Assembly: GCA_950097015.1 (NCBI GenBank)
Contig: CATNEN010000034.1
Coordinates: forward strand, 2,457,501-2,521,500
Reading direction: 5' to 3'
Source: Macrostomum hystrix
Lineage: Eukaryota; Platyhelminthes; Macrostomidae
DNA: 64,000 nucleotides
Shown here: positions 51,013 through 63,484 of the stretch, piece by piece
Numbering within the stretch: the first letter of the stretch is position 1
How the letters are laid out: each line of letters starts with the position of its first letter
Made by a program: the position numbers and the translations under genes
The notes under the pieces: model-generated
Database searches by the model: none
What the model was told of the DNA's origin: nothing
What the model saw: only the letters and a program-made list of their open reading frames with translations

Positions 51013-51590
51013 GCATGGAGATAGTTTTGAAAAATCAACGAGTATGATGTGAGTTGGCAAAGTTTTCGATCGCTTGATATAATTTGATAATTTAAACTCC
51101 GTTCACGTTAGACACATTGTCCTGTTCTCAATTTTCTAATTTATTTTTAAGATTCCACTTTCAAATTAAAAAATAAACTGTTTGTTGGTTTCTTAAGTCA
51201 GCAAAGGAATTTTACGATATTTGTTGTGCAATGTCTCACTGGTATTATTATCAACTCAGACGAAAATGCTTAAAGCACTGCGTCTTCTGTAAGACTGTAA
51301 AGCAAGTGCGCAACAGTGCTCAAATTGTGGCGGCGGGCTCACAGTCCGCACCTGTCTATCTCTCTTATTGGTACTCAAAACTTCGTCCATCTGCCAGTGT
51401 GCACCTTTTCTCTTTCTCAAGAGCCTTCTTTGCCATCTTGGGGTCCCGTTGTCAAGACAAGATGAAATAGAGCTCGCAGGCTCAAGTCTAGCTGCTCAAG
51501 CCTTTAAAAGAGTCAGAGAGCATCATCAAATGCTAGGCAGTGTGTTAACCTGAGTAGTTTTACCCGCGTTAAACTCGAGAACAGCAGAGC

Positions 51591-52002
51591 ATGGCCCGCC
51601 AGGCTCAAGGCGGCTACATGGAATGGCCGGCAGCGCCCAGATGGATGGAGCCACTGCTGGCGGAGGACAATCAGGGCCAGATGGTGACCGTCAGCCGGTT
51701 GGCCAATGCGGATCTGCAGAGGGCCAGGGACCGCAGCGGGGGCGGCCTCAGGCAGGAGGACCTGCGGTACCCGGTGGCGGCTAGGGGAAAATACCAGGCG
51801 GCTCATGGAGCCTGTGAGTGCACCCGCGAATTCTCCTTTGCATTATTCTTTTAGTGATAAGACCGCCTTGTCACGTGACCAGTTCCGCAGAACGAAGGCG
51901 AGGACAGACTAATTCCAGGCGATGGCAAGACACTCTTCATGGCCTGCGGGCAGCCCAGCAAGTACTTGCCGCGTAGGAGGAAACTGCCTCCCACCCTGAC
52001 AG

Positions 52003-52072
<70 letters not shown>

Positions 52073-52461
52073 ATCGATCTCCGCTTCACTGACACCCGCA
52101 GACAATGGCATTCTATTATTCGACTATGAAGGCAAAGTCAGCTACGCAGCTGGTTCAGTTGCCAAAGCTCAGACCTGTACGGCCGCTGTCACCGCAGTCT
52201 CCAGCAAGCCGAGCCCTGTGCTGCCAAATTGTCGACCCCTGGATGTGTCCTCGGTGACTGGTCGGCGATACTCTCGACGAAGACTGATAGCTCAGCCTCC
52301 GGGCTTCTTTGAGCACCAAGGTGAGCTGGAATTGATCGCCTTCATAGAAAATAGGAAGCCACCTGTCTATTAAAACTTACCTGTCGTTTTCTTCAGGTCA
52401 ACCAGTCAGCCAGTCACCAAAGCAGAGTCTGCGTCGCGTCATGTTTGGCGAAAAGGTCTAG
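51591..52461 (+). CDS. Unrecognised 208 aa protein, four exons
   Basis: Exons are 51591-51813, 51883-52002, 52102-52320 and 52397-52461, every junction in phase 1. It starts MARQAQGGYMEWPAAPRWME. Later segments are GDGKTLFMACGQPSKYLPRR, DNGILLFDYEGKVSYAAGSV and SRRRLIAQPPGFFEHQG, and it ends LRRVMFGEKV. There is no signal peptide or membrane helix. The sequence is basic and Pro/Gly-punctuated, a style seen in ciliary microtubule inner proteins and other axonemal proteins, but I do not recognise it and that is a guess. Intron 2 is essentially a GTCT microsatellite that starts at the donor itself. Splice phases, not similarity, support the model. Confidence 0.7.
52003..52072. repeat. (GTCT)n microsatellite forming intron 2
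   Basis: About seventeen uninterrupted tetramers run from the GT of the donor. The intron is only 99 bp, so the repeat is most of it. Confidence 0.95.
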
Positions 52462-53180
52462 CGGAAGTGAAACATTACTTAATTGTTTAAAAGAAATAAC
52501 TGGATTTGGACATGCTCAAATTTACAAAAAAAACGTTTTCTACTTCACTTTTTATCTGATTTCTTTCGAAGATAAGGGAAATTTTGGTTCAAAACGAATC
52601 CAAAAAATCTCTTGTTTAGTTATGCACATTGACGGAAAAATACATTCTTTACTGACTGCACCTCGATTGCAGGTAGAAAATCACTAAAAGTAAGCTAACT
52701 TGTTTCGTTCTTTTAAAAATCTTTTTTGGAAGTACATAAGGTACTTATTGGTTTCTCAGACTTTCAGGGGCTTAATTCAGGAAGTTATTATTACTTCAGA
52801 CCTTCAGGGATCTACTTCAGGCACTCGTTATTACTTCAGACCTTCAGGGATCTACTTCAGGCACTCGTTATTACTTCAGACTTTCAGGGATCTACTTCAG
52901 GCACTCGTTATTACTTCAGACCTTCAGGGATCTACTTCAGGCACTCGTTATTACTTCAGACCTTCGGGGATCTACTTCAGACACTCGTTATTCTCCTAGG
53001 CCTTCAGTAAACCATTTTCCAGCATTTAATGCTACCTCAGTTATTTAATGAAAAAACTTATGCTAAAACTAAACTTATAAAAAATTAAATTAAAAGAAAC
53101 AGTGTTTTCCGCCAACAGTAATGCGTTTGCGTTTTCTCGTGAATGTTACTTTTTGTTGTCAGAAAAATGCGTGCTAGAGC
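52462..53180. other. Intergenic stretch between convergent genes, with a 40-bp array
   Basis: Between the 208 aa gene (+) and TTLL11 (-). It holds the array at 52765-53005 and no exon that I can support. Confidence 0.5.
52765..53005. repeat. 40-bp array (TTCAGGGATCTACTTCAGGC...)
   Basis: About six copies of TTCAGGGATCTACTTCAGGC + ACTCGTTATTACTTCAGACC. The periodic frames are spurious. Confidence 0.92.
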
Positions 53181-53182
53181 TG

Positions 53183-53188
53183 TTTATT
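53183..53188 (-). terminator. AATAAA polyadenylation signal for TTLL11
   Basis: TTTATT on the plus strand, about 220 nt after the TTLL11 stop at 53410. Confidence 0.45.
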
Positions 53189-53409
53189 AAAGAAAAATGA
53201 AGCGAAAATAAACAGTGTACGAAAATGTGAAGAAACATTAATTAAGTAAAATATATCACATTTTATGTAAACTTTTTGGGAATTTTGTAAGCAACAATGT
53301 CACGGCTTGAACTCAGCAGAGCAAAGGCACTTGTGGAATGACCGGAAGCAAAAAGTTATTTTAAAAAACTAATTATAACAAATAACTCGTTATAACAAAA
53401 GCAAGACCG

Positions 53410-56400
53410 TCAAATAATGGGAAGAAAGCCGGCCTCGACGCCTCCGATTCCAGCTTCGCCTTCGGCAGTTTCAGCATTGCCTCCGCCGTACTCTTCGTCG
53501 CCGTCCTCCTCCAGGCAGCTCGGCTCGCGTTGACCGTAGTAAAACAAAACTTTCCGGTGTTGTCCGGGCGCCCCGCTCTCGGCCCTCTCAACGAGCGGTT
53601 TTGGCCGACGACGCTGCTTTGGCTGCTTCAGCTGTTGCTGGCGTCTGGACTGAGTCGACCGTTCACGACCGACGGAATCGTCGGCGGCTTCGCCATGGAG
53701 GCTGCCGCCGAAAAAGTCGCCCGAACCTGCGCCGCCGAGACCCATGCAGCGGCGGCAGTGGCTGATAAGGCCCGCCACCGCCCGCAGCGGTCTGGAGGCA
53801 GGGTCCCGCTGCTCGGCGATTTTGAAAAAGGCCTCAACGAAGCCTTGAAAGCAGAGTCCTGAAATAATAGTGAGTGAGGGAACAAATCACCTATCGGCCA
53901 CTGCAGCCAATCAGCAATCAGCTACTACTGCAGCCAATCAGCTATCAGCCACTGCAGCCAATCAGCAATCAGCTACTACTGCAGCCAATCAGCTATCAGC
54001 CACTGCAGCCAATCAGCAATCAACTACTACTGCAGCCAATCAGCTATTAGCCATAGCAGCCAATCATTAAAATTGCCGCAGCTATTCCAATATTATCCTC
54101 ACCAGCAGTGGGATCGGAGCTGAGGTACTCCCAACGGCGCTGCAGGTCGATGTACATGATATCAACTGACGCCAGCGGCAGGCCGCTCTCCTGAAGTCGG
54201 CACTTTCTGGCGAAATTTCTAAACGCAGTACCGCCCAGTTTTAAATTAGTGCGCACGCCAATAGCGGCCAGGAAGATCTCTTTGAGCCCTTCCAGAACCC
54301 GGAGGTCCTGCAACGACTGGTGCTTGGCCGGGAATATCTCCTCAAGGCAGGTGTCGTCGTCGCTGCCGTACTCGTCGTCGTATGGATGGTGCTGCGGTCG
54401 GCTGGCAGCCGAGGCCGACGCTTCGCGACTGCCCTTAGCGGACACGTGCGCCCGGTTGGCCCGGATCCAGTTCCGTCTGCGCTGCCGCTGATGCTGACCG
54501 TGGTGATGACTCGGTGGGTGGTGATGGTGATGATGCGGATGATGCTGCGAGCTAGTAGATGGTCGACCCTCGGGTTGGCAGCCGGAGATCTGGACTCGAA
54601 CTTCCGAAGTAGACTCGGCGTAGGCCGACGTCGAGGTGGCAGCAGGGACCTCATCAGCAAGTGGCGGTGGTGGCGGAGGGGGCGGCGAATCGGGGGGCGA
54701 CGGCGACGATGAGGTGACGGACCTGGGCGGCGGCGAGGGTAGTCGAAAAGGCCGACTGCCGCGGTTGCGCGACATTTGCCCCTGATGAGAGATAGCCGGC
54801 TTGCTCTGAAGCTTCCCGGCGGTGGCTCCGGCGACGGCGCGGGTTGGCGGCTGCCGACCGCTGCTGAGAGCTGCGACTGACAGCTCCGGCCTTTGCCGGC
54901 TGGCAGTAGAAGATGAGGGTCTGCGACAATAGGTTTTCAGTGCTTTTTTGTCTAAATTACTGATGATTGAGACAACGGATTCCTAGTCTATTCAGCGCAG
55001 AACGATTTCAACGGATTGCTAGTCTATTCGATTACTTTGTACTGCTGCCAGTCTAACAAACATCTGCATTGAACATTTCAAAATAAAAGTACTCACGAGG
55101 CTACGGGATGGCTTGCCAGAGGTCTCATCATGGACTCAACGAGCTGCAGGGTGTCGTGAACCAGCGGCTTCTTCACCTGCACATCGATCACGCTGATTGA
55201 GTACTCGTTGATGCCGGGAACCAGCTCGCTTTCGAAGTCCAGCCTGAGGCTCGGGCTGTTATTCACCTCTAGCAGCATAGGCGACAGGTCCTCCAGGATC
55301 AGGATGTCGAAGCCTAGAATCTGCGAGTTGAATGATGAGGGGATCATGACGCATGAATATACTCACCGCTTGGTGATCGCATCCCATCCCTCTCCCATCC
55401 CACACCCTATCCCACACCCCATCCCACACCCATCCAACTCCCATCCCACACCCATCTCACTCCCATCCCACACCCATCCCACTCCCATCCCACACCCATC
55501 TCACTCCCATCCCACACCCATCCCACTCCCATCCCACACCCATCTCACTCCCATCCCACACCCATCCCACTCCCATCCCACACCCATCTCACTCCCATCC
55601 CACTCCCATCCCACACCCATCCCACACCCATCTCACTCCCATCCCACACCCATCTCACTCCCATCCCACTCCCATCCCACACCCATCTCACTCCCATCCC
55701 ACTCCCATCCCACTCTCATCCCACACCCATCTCACTCCCATTCCACTCCCATCCCACACCCATCTCACTCCCATCCCGCTCCCATTCCACTCCCATCCCA
55801 CACCCATCTCACTCCCATCCCACTCCCATCCCACACCCATCTCACACCCATCCGACACCCATCCCAGTCCCATCAGAGTCCCATCCCACACCCATCCCAC
55901 ACCCATCTCACACCCATCCGACACCCATCCCAGTCCCATCAGAGTCCCATCCCACACCCCATTCCAAACGCATCCCACACATCGCTGGCCCACCTGGAAG
56001 CACTTGGGTCCCGGCCGGCTAGGCGGTATCTCGTGATGCACGCACACCATGAGTTCGGGCAGCACAGCGATGATAGTCTTGACGCACATGGCTTCAATCT
56101 CGCGCCAAAGTCTGGCAACGTCGCTACCGCGGGCCTCCAGCTGGTAGAAGACGCTGCTGAGTGTTCGCTTGCTGCCCTGGCCGTCAATGTCGGAGTGCAC
56201 GTAGGAGTCAGACTTTTTGTTCAGCGAGTAGTTGGTGAGGTGCATGAAGGCCTCGCTCATATTGCGCTGGTTCGGCTTCTCGTAGCGCTGAGTGCAGAAG
56301 CGGGCCAGGCCCTCTTTGCAGATGTACAACTGCAGAGGCTCGATGCTCTTCAGCAGCACGTAGACTCGAAGATCGAATTTGTAGCCGTCGAGAAGTAGGG

Positions 56401-58909
56401 GATTGTTCAGGTAGGTCTGCACCACGTGACTCTTGTTGCAGAGAATGTACTCAGCAGGCTCGCGGATCAGGTAGATACCGTCACCCTGAGTACCTGAGTC
56501 TGGCTTCACTATGTAGGTCTCGGATCGCTCTGCATGGATTGGTTTATTCAGTTTGGGATTAAACGATTCTCAAAATTATCTGCTGTCTATGGTCTGGACT
56601 ATAGCCTTAATATTCCATTCCGTTATTTTCATTTTCTATTTTCTATTCTCTCCAATTATTTTCCGTTCAACTCTATATTCCATTTCACCCTATTAGTCCA
56701 TTCTACCGCATTCTTTTCCATTCTATTCCATTCTATTCCATTCTATTCCATTCTATTCCATTCTATTCCATTCTATTCCATTCTATTCCATTCTATTCCA
56801 TTCTATTCCATTCTATTCCATTCTTTTCCATTCTATTCCATTCTATTCCATTCTATTCCATTCTATTCCATTCTATTCCATTCTATTCCATTCTATTCCA
56901 TTCTATTCCATTCTATTCCATTCTATTCCATTCTATTCCATTCTATTCCATTCTATTCCATTCTATTCCATTCTATTCCATTCTATTCCATTCTATTCCA
57001 TTCTACTCCGCTCTATTATATTCTATTCAGTAAAAAATTCCGAGTCGACACTGCCTTTCGACTATGTAAAATCAAACAAAAATGAGCAACAGTACTTGTG
57101 CCTCGAATGCCACTAGCAATAACTGGATGTGTAAACAGCACAATTGCTAATTATTGCACTGCATGAGCAGCTAAAGCTGCAAGACGAGCCTCAGTAAGAG
57201 GCTATGCCGAAGAGAGGGAGACAGACCATTTTCCTTAGAGAACATTGAGCGAGACTGAAATAATATGTTCAACTGGTTTAAAAAGTCCAGACGTTAGATT
57301 TTGCAATGCAGAACGGGACCCTAGAGACGACCCATTTGCATATTTGTTGCATACTGTATTTGTACCCTCGAGGTAGGAGTACTAGTGGCTACAGTTAGAC
57401 GGACAGACATGGCCGTAGGGAACAGTGGGGAGAGTGAGAGACAGCTCTTGTTGTCATTGACAACGACAATACTTTTTTGAGTGCTGATGCCGACAGATCA
57501 GGTCCCATTTATTTTTAGCTCAGTCCTGAATAATGCATCGAATTAGGATGGATGGATGAAGCTGGGGGCGTTCTCACTTCAATGAGAATGAGATACCGAG
57601 ATTTAAAAAAATTGCCACTTTTTTGCTGTTAATTTAGATAAGCCTATGATAAGCTTATATGGCTATCAACAGGCTTCCTATATGGCTCAGCTGTTGTTAT
57701 TGTGAGCTTTATTTTCCCCTCTGAGTTGCCAAATTTGGTTTGCAGCTCAACCAGCTAGATGGAGAACGCAAAGTTTGTGAGTACACCCCAAAACTCAATT
57801 CAGGACCACAATTCTCGATTCCATCCCTAAATCCGTCCTAAAATCTGTCCCTAAACCCGTCCCTAAATCTACCCCTCAATCCGTTGCTAAATCCGTCCCT
57901 GAATCCGTCCCTGAATCCGTCCCTTAATCCGTCGCTAAATCCGTCCCCAAATCCGTCCCTTAAACCGACCCTAAATCCGTCCTTAAATCCGTTCCTTAAT
58001 CCGTCCCAAAATCCGTCCCTTAATCCGTCCCTTAAACCGACCCTAAATCCGTCCCTTAATCCGTCCCTAAATCCGTCCCTAACTCCGTCCCTAAATCCGT
58101 CCCTTAAACCGACCCTTATTCAGTCCCTAAATCCGTTCCAAAACCGGCTAATAAATCTGCTCCTTAATCCCTCCCTAAATCCGTCGCGTAAATCCGACCT
58201 TCATTTCCCGATGGCGTCCCCCAATCTGCCCCTAAATCCACCCCGAATCCAGTCCTCAAATGCATGCTATCGCTCACTTTTTGTATCGGCCGCGTGGGCC
58301 TGAAATTCGGCCAGCTGGAAGGGCAGGTACCAGGTGTCTGGGTAGAAGCTGTACATGCCAGGATACAATCTCCGCATGGTCTCCAGTGTCCTGCTCAGGT
58401 TGATCTTGTGCAGCAGCTCGGCCATGCCTGGGAACCGGTTCACCAGGCCGCCAGGATGGCCGGGGTTCTCGGCGAAGCTCAGCCCGTTCCAGCACAGCTC
58501 GCAGGGCGTACCTGGCCCCGGCCCGTTTGGCAGCTCGCGCCAGCGCAGCTTCTGCAGAGCCAGCCGGACAACGTCCAGATTGCTGTGCGATTTGGAAGTG
58601 TCAACTCGAATCTTGGCAGACTTTGGCTGGCGTTGCAGCGGCACGCTGACATTTTTCTTAGTTAGACGCGAATAGCGTTTGAGCTCTTCCAGGTGCTCGG
58701 CAATCACCTGGCGGCGGAAATCGGTTCTGCGGTAGCGGCTCAGCTGCTGCTGCACATCCGCTTGACGGCGAAGCACTTGCTCTCGCATGCGTGACAAGTC
58801 AGCGGTTGTGGTGGCGGCCCCGCTGGCTGCGGCGGGGGCGGATGCAGCTGGCGGCTGCGGCTCTGTGGCCGTGGCCGGCATGGCTGACAGCTGTGCCTTC
58901 GCAGTGTGC
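53410..58909 (-). CDS. TTLL11: Tubulin polyglutamylase TTLL11, five well-supported exons
   Basis: Exons are 58909-58278, 56529-55994, 55320-55097, 54920-54103 and 53858-53410, all phases matching. A Met at 58881 gives 876 aa. With the candidate first exon at 60521-60328 it is 950 aa. The TTL domain shows [20 protein letters not shown], the ATP-grasp motifs [14 protein letters not shown] and [33 protein letters not shown] and the catalytic LLEVNNSPS. The tail segment [15 protein letters not shown] followed by [14 protein letters not shown] is specific to TTLL11. It elongates polyglutamate chains on tubulin in cilia. Between them is a Pro-rich and His-rich low-complexity insert in exon 54920-54103, coded in the frame containing [11 protein letters not shown]. 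The C-terminus is Gln/Arg-rich. Confidence 0.93.
53885..54068. repeat. 51-bp array with CCAATCAG core in TTLL11 last intron
   Basis: About 3.5 copies of GCAGCCAATCAGCAATCAGC + TACTACT + GCAGCCAATCAGCTATCAGC + CACT, two CCAATCAG cores per copy. It fills about three quarters of the 244-bp intron. Confidence 0.9.
55375..55978. repeat. 22-bp class minisatellite in TTLL11 intron
   Basis: CATCCCACTCCCATCCCACA and CATCTCACTCCCATCCCACA words in mixed order fill about 90 percent of the intron 55321-55993. Confidence 0.95.
56690..57012. repeat. 10-bp array TTCTATTCCA in TTLL11 intron
   Basis: Over thirty copies, nearly perfect, with degenerate TTCTATT-like flanks from about 56630. The TTCCA pentamer resembles human satellites II/III by sequence only. 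Confidence 0.95.
57840..58235. repeat. 12-bp array AATCCGTCCCTA in TTLL11 intron
   Basis: CCTAAATCCGTC and CCTTAATCCGTC repeats run to within about 40 bp of the exon at 58278. It is a second array in the same intron as the TTCTATTCCA array. Confidence 0.93.
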
Positions 58910-60327
58910 CTGGCGTGGGAAATGTGCACCTTTACAAATGTGACCTTGGTTACACACTCAAATATTGTGCCTGGATTTAAGACATTTTTCCATATAAATA
59001 AATTAGCCTTTTTGAAGGTTTGTAAAAAATTAAACCATAATTTAATCAAATAAAATCCAATACTACAGACTTATGCTGTGCTAATGTTCTCTTATGTTCA
59101 ATGTCATAGAAAAAATGTAATCGCTAGGAAAAATATATGAAAATTTACTTCTACAAATGTTTCGTAATTTCGTAAATTTGTGCCTGAAAGTCTGCAAATT
59201 CTTTAAAAGCTAGTATGTCTTATAAAACTTTCTTTAATATATCGTTTAAAAGCTTTAAAGGACAAGAAAGAAAACGAAGAAGAAAAACAATGCGTGAATA
59301 CGTATTTTTAGTATGCATATAATTGACCAGTGAGAAAGTAATTACTCCGAGGATATAACTTAACACAGTTTGCACATAAATCTGACATTAAGTACACGTT
59401 CATTAGTAAAAACAGTTTCAAACTTATAAATAGAGTATTATATTAAAGTTGTTGTGTTCATATTCTATCTCATATTTTTTCTTTTTGGAAATAGATTTGC
59501 ATAAACTTTGAAATACATAATAAAATACTAAATGCAATAACGAAATAAACTGTTATTTTACTTACTTATTTTTAATCCAAAGACACTTTAAATTAAGAAG
59601 TTCATTTCAGAACACGGATAAATGTGGCAATCCAAGCATGTGACTGCAAACTGAACTATCGTCGAAAAAGGCACACTTCTTTGCGTGTCGAATCTGCGAA
59701 GTTACATTGCCAACAAAGTATAACAAAACAATGCATTGTACTGTGGTGCAGATTAGCATTTATATTCGTTTATTCAAGAGCTATTTTGAGAAATTTATTT
59801 TCCATCAGAAAAACATTCCCTACTGTTGTAGATATCTTTTAAAATATACGTCATTATGTAAATGTTGCCGCATTGTCAAGAAATTTCTTTTCGTGTGGAT
59901 TGCTTGAAGATTAAAATTTTTTATTTTTATTTTGATGCTACGAAATGGAAATTCAAGTAAAAATTATGTTAAGAACCCGAAGTCCAACACCTCTTTTTAG
60001 AGATTCTTTTGTGTGAATTTTCCCAGCGAATAATTTTGGCTATATTTTGGTTATCTTTTTTAGCCATTTCAATGTCGTAGCTGTGTTGAAGAATTTTTTG
60101 TGGAATTCATGAACGCTTACAGTTTTATTTATTGTAAGAGTCAAGCATATATAAAAACTGATCAACGTGTCAAACAAAAGTTCAAATCATCAAGTACATT
60201 TTCATAAAATTATGTTTATTTAAATACTCGAGCTTGAGTGATTGCATTATAAGTCTACATATGAATCGCCGTCCGTGTAAACTTGGCCGTATAGCTCGAT
60301 TGCATAAATTTATTTAACAATGCTTAC
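58910..60327. other. AT-rich stretch, probable TTLL11 first intron
   Basis: If the candidate exon at 60328-60521 is right this is intron; otherwise it is upstream DNA. I see no array, exon or RNA gene. Confidence 0.45.
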
Positions 60328-60521
60328 TTAAGTTGAAGAGATCGCATGAAGAGATCGGGAATAAAAGTGAAGCGGAGAGCGGGCCAAGTGGATTTGAGGA
60401 GGCTATTATGCATGGTGAACAAGCGGGAGAACGGAAGCGCCAAGCAGGACTTGGGGAACCAACTCAGGAGTGCAGACAAATAACTCTTTAGATGCTCTGC
60501 TAGTTCACTTGCTCCCGCCAT
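60328..60521 (-). CDS. TTLL11: Candidate first coding exon of TTLL11
   Basis: A 64-codon frame starts MAGASELAEHLKSYLSALLS and ends LQL at a strong AA/GTAAGC donor in phase 2. The pyrimidine-rich acceptor ATTTCCCACGCCAG before 58909 begins its exon in exactly the complementary phase, giving [16 protein letters not shown] cannot match these residues to a known TTLL11 N-terminus, so phase agreement (a one-in-three chance) and the strong splice sites are the only support. Confidence 0.4.
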
Positions 60522-60558
60522 CGAGGAAAGATTTTACATTGCAGACTGCATGACCCAG

Positions 60559-60564
<6 letters not shown>

Positions 60565-60589
<25 letters not shown>

Positions 60590-60590
60590 A
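60565..60590. repeat. (GT)n microsatellite
   Basis: About fourteen dinucleotides, just upstream of the candidate TTLL11 first exon. Confidence 0.9.
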
Positions 60591-60599
60591 GGATTATTA

Positions 60600-61385
60600 T
60601 TGTGAAAGTTTTCGTCGCCTAATTCCACGAACGACACCCGGCGCAAGTTAATTTCCTGCTGATCGCAGCCAACGAGCATGGGTATCGAGTATTGAAAATA
60701 TCTGTGCTAATTCACCTTTCCGCAGTGCTGGCTGGGCAATCTGAAAGACCTGCTAACTGAATTAGAAGCTATATCTCCCCCTGCTTGCTGCTCGGCTAGT
60801 AACTCATATATAATGCACTCCGATGGCATACTAAATAGAATATAATAAGAAGGCGGGGGATCATACATATGCAGTTGCAGTCGACCGCGATACTAAATCA
60901 GAGGCATCTAGGATTACAAGGTATTGCCAATTCTCGTAGCATTGAGAGGCTCATCTATTTCATATAGGCCTGGGGATTGCCACGGATGAAAGGCCGCCGG
61001 ACTGGGGACTTCAAGGCCTTAGCCGGTCCAGGGGCCATCGGAGTGGAGGGGGCAGGAAGCCGATCAGATTACAATATTCCCTCCGTGTCTCTCCGTGTCC
61101 AAGTCTGTAGCCACCGCCAAGCAACTACAATTTCTCCTGCAATTTTCTTTACTTTAGGTCTATTTTTAGTTCTGATTCTGGCTGTGGAATGGCACTTTGT
61201 GAAACCGGCAGTTCTCAGTTTTCATTTGAGCATAGGGTGCAATCAAAAGTTGGATTAAATTTAGGTGGCGCCGCTCGTATGAACGAACGAACTCAAGGCT
61301 CCAAAAAATTGGGATAAATTAATTAAAAATCATTGTACTGTGAGAATTTCCATAATGAGATAACTTCCATAATGAGATAACCGCC
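60600..61385. other. Gene-free stretch
   Basis: Presumed upstream region of TTLL11 on the minus strand. I see no supported gene. Confidence 0.45.
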
Positions 61386-61389
61386 GACA

Positions 61390-61756
61390 TGAGAGAATTG
61401 TCCTGAGAGAATTGTCCTGAGAGAATTGTCCTGAGAGCATTGTCCTGAGAGAATTGTCCTGAGAGAATTGTCCTGAGAGAATTGTCCTGACAGAATTGTC
61501 CTGAGAGAATTGTCCTGAGAGAATTGTCCTGAGAGAATTGTCCTGAGAGAATTGTCCTGAGAGAATTGTCCTGAGAGCATTGTCCTGAGAGAATTGTCCT
61601 GAGAGAATTGTCCTGAGAGAATTGTCCTGAGAGAATTGTCCTGAGAGAATTGTCCTGAGAGAATTGTCCTGAGAGAATTGTCCTGAGAGAATTGTCCTGA
61701 GAGAATTGTCCTGAGAGAATTGTCCTAAAAGAATTGTCCTGAGAGAATTGTCCTAT
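61390..61756. repeat. 14-bp satellite (GAGAGAATTGTCCT)
   Basis: About 26 nearly perfect copies with rare GAGAGCATT and GACAGAATT variants. The 163-codon minus-strand frame is its translation. Confidence 0.95.
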
Positions 61757-61759
61757 AGC

Positions 61760-62380
61760 GTTTCTGACAATTTCTGTCAAGCAAAAAGACTCAATTGTGA
61801 CACTGCTCAAAGCGCGCGTAGCAGGCAGAGGCCTTGCGTGACCGTTTCTACTGTCGAATGAAAGAAAATAATGAAGTGCGGCTTCATCCTTCTGTTGTCA
61901 TTGCAGAGACTGCAGCCTTCAAGTATTTGAGTTTCTAGTCCCACCAAGTCTCTCTTATCCTTCATTGTACTGTTATTTTTCCCTTCTGTAGCCTGCGTCA
62001 ATTTTATCCTGGGTTTTATTATCCTATATTTTCATATCCCTCTATCCCCCCAACCGCTTCTACTCTCAGCGTTACTTCAATCCTTTGCAATATCGATGAG
62101 TTCAAATCAATCTCGCCGGCCAGCTTATCAGGGAGTTCCTGATAATAGTTGCCGGCACTAGCCATCTAATCAGCCAGCTGTTTATTTAATCCAAAACTAA
62201 CTGCCCGCGGATCAAATACGTATGGATGGGATTATACTTACAGTAATGCATATAGCCTTGAGCACACATATTGGGTGTTACATCTGCCCTGACTTTTCCA
62301 TCGTTTAAGTCTGGGTCTAGAATAGAAAGTCCAAAATGTTAAAAACGAACCAAACTGGCAGTAAAAGCATAAGTCAGTGG
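61760..62380. other. Gene-free spacer between two satellites
   Basis: Ordinary AT-rich DNA. I see nothing that I can support. Confidence 0.5.
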
Positions 62381-62384
62381 GGAG

Positions 62385-63482
62385 ATGAGACAGGGTAGAT
62401 ATAAGACAGGGTAGATATAAGACAGGGTAGATATAAGACAGGGTAGATATAAGACAGGGTAGATATAAGACAGGGTAGATATAAGACAGGGTAGATATAA
62501 GACAGGGTAGATATAAGACAGGGTAGATATAAGACAGGGTAGATATAAGACAGGGTAGATATAAGACAGGGTAGATATAAGACAGGGTAGATATAAGACA
62601 GGGTAGATATAAGACAGGGTAGATATAAGACAGGGTAGATATAAGACAGGGTAGATATAAGACAGGGTAGATATAAGACAGGGTAGATATAAGACAGGGT
62701 AGATATAAGACAGGGTAGATATAAGACAGGGTAGATATAAGACAGGGTAGATATAAGACAGGGTAGATATAAGACAGGGTAGATATAAGACAGGGTAGAT
62801 ATAAGACAGGGTAGATATAAGACAGGGGTGAAATGAGACAGGGGAGAGATGAGACAGGGGAGAGATGAGACAGGGGAGAGATGAGACAGGGGAGAGATGA
62901 GACAGGGGAGAGATGAGACAGGGGAGAGATGAGACAGGGGTGAGATGAGACAGGGGAGAGATGAGACAGGGGAGAGATGAGACAGGGGAGAGATGAGACA
63001 GGGGAGAGATGAGACAGGGGAGAGATGAGATAGGAGAGAGATAAGACAGGAGAGAGGTGAGACAGGGGACAGCTGAGACAGAGGAGAGATGAGACAGGGG
63101 AGAGATGAGACAGGGGAGAGATGAGACAGGGGAGAGATGAGACAGGGGACAGCTGAGACAGAGGAGATATAAGACAGGGTAGATATAAGACAGGGGAGAG
63201 ATGAGACAGGGTAGATATAAGACAGGGGAGAGATGAGACAGGGTAGATATAAGACAGGGGTGAGATGAGACAGGGGAGAGATGAGACAGGGGAGAGATGA
63301 GACAGGGGAGAGATGAGACAGGGGAGAGATGAGACAGGGGAGAGATGAGACAGGGGAGAGATGAGACAGGGGAGAGATGAGACAGGGGAGAGATGAGACA
63401 GGGGAGAGATGAGACAGGGGAGAGCTGAGACAGGGGAGAGATGAGACAGGGGAGAGATGAGACAGGGGAGAGTTGAGGCTGA
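62385..63482. repeat. 16-bp satellite with two homologous sub-arrays
   Basis: Left block (to about 62825): GACAGGGTAGATATAA, almost invariant. Right block: GACAGGGGAGAGATGA, with patches of the left type returning at 63165-63260. The two units align position by position, so one array derives from the other. The 450-codon minus-strand frame is spurious. Confidence 0.95.
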
Positions 63483-63484
63483 TG

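Noticed and set aside
50736-51047. Periodic 103-codon plus and 101-codon minus frames
   Set aside because: The 36-bp unit is a multiple of three, so both frames remain open by chance. There is no gene context.
56690-57012. Human satellite II/III contamination (TTCCA)
   Set aside because: The TTCTATTCCA array lies inside a TTLL11 intron with continuous flanks. Similarity is limited to a simple pentamer.
61390-63482. Possible CRISPR array
   Set aside because: Units are contiguous with no spacers, and the DNA is eukaryotic.
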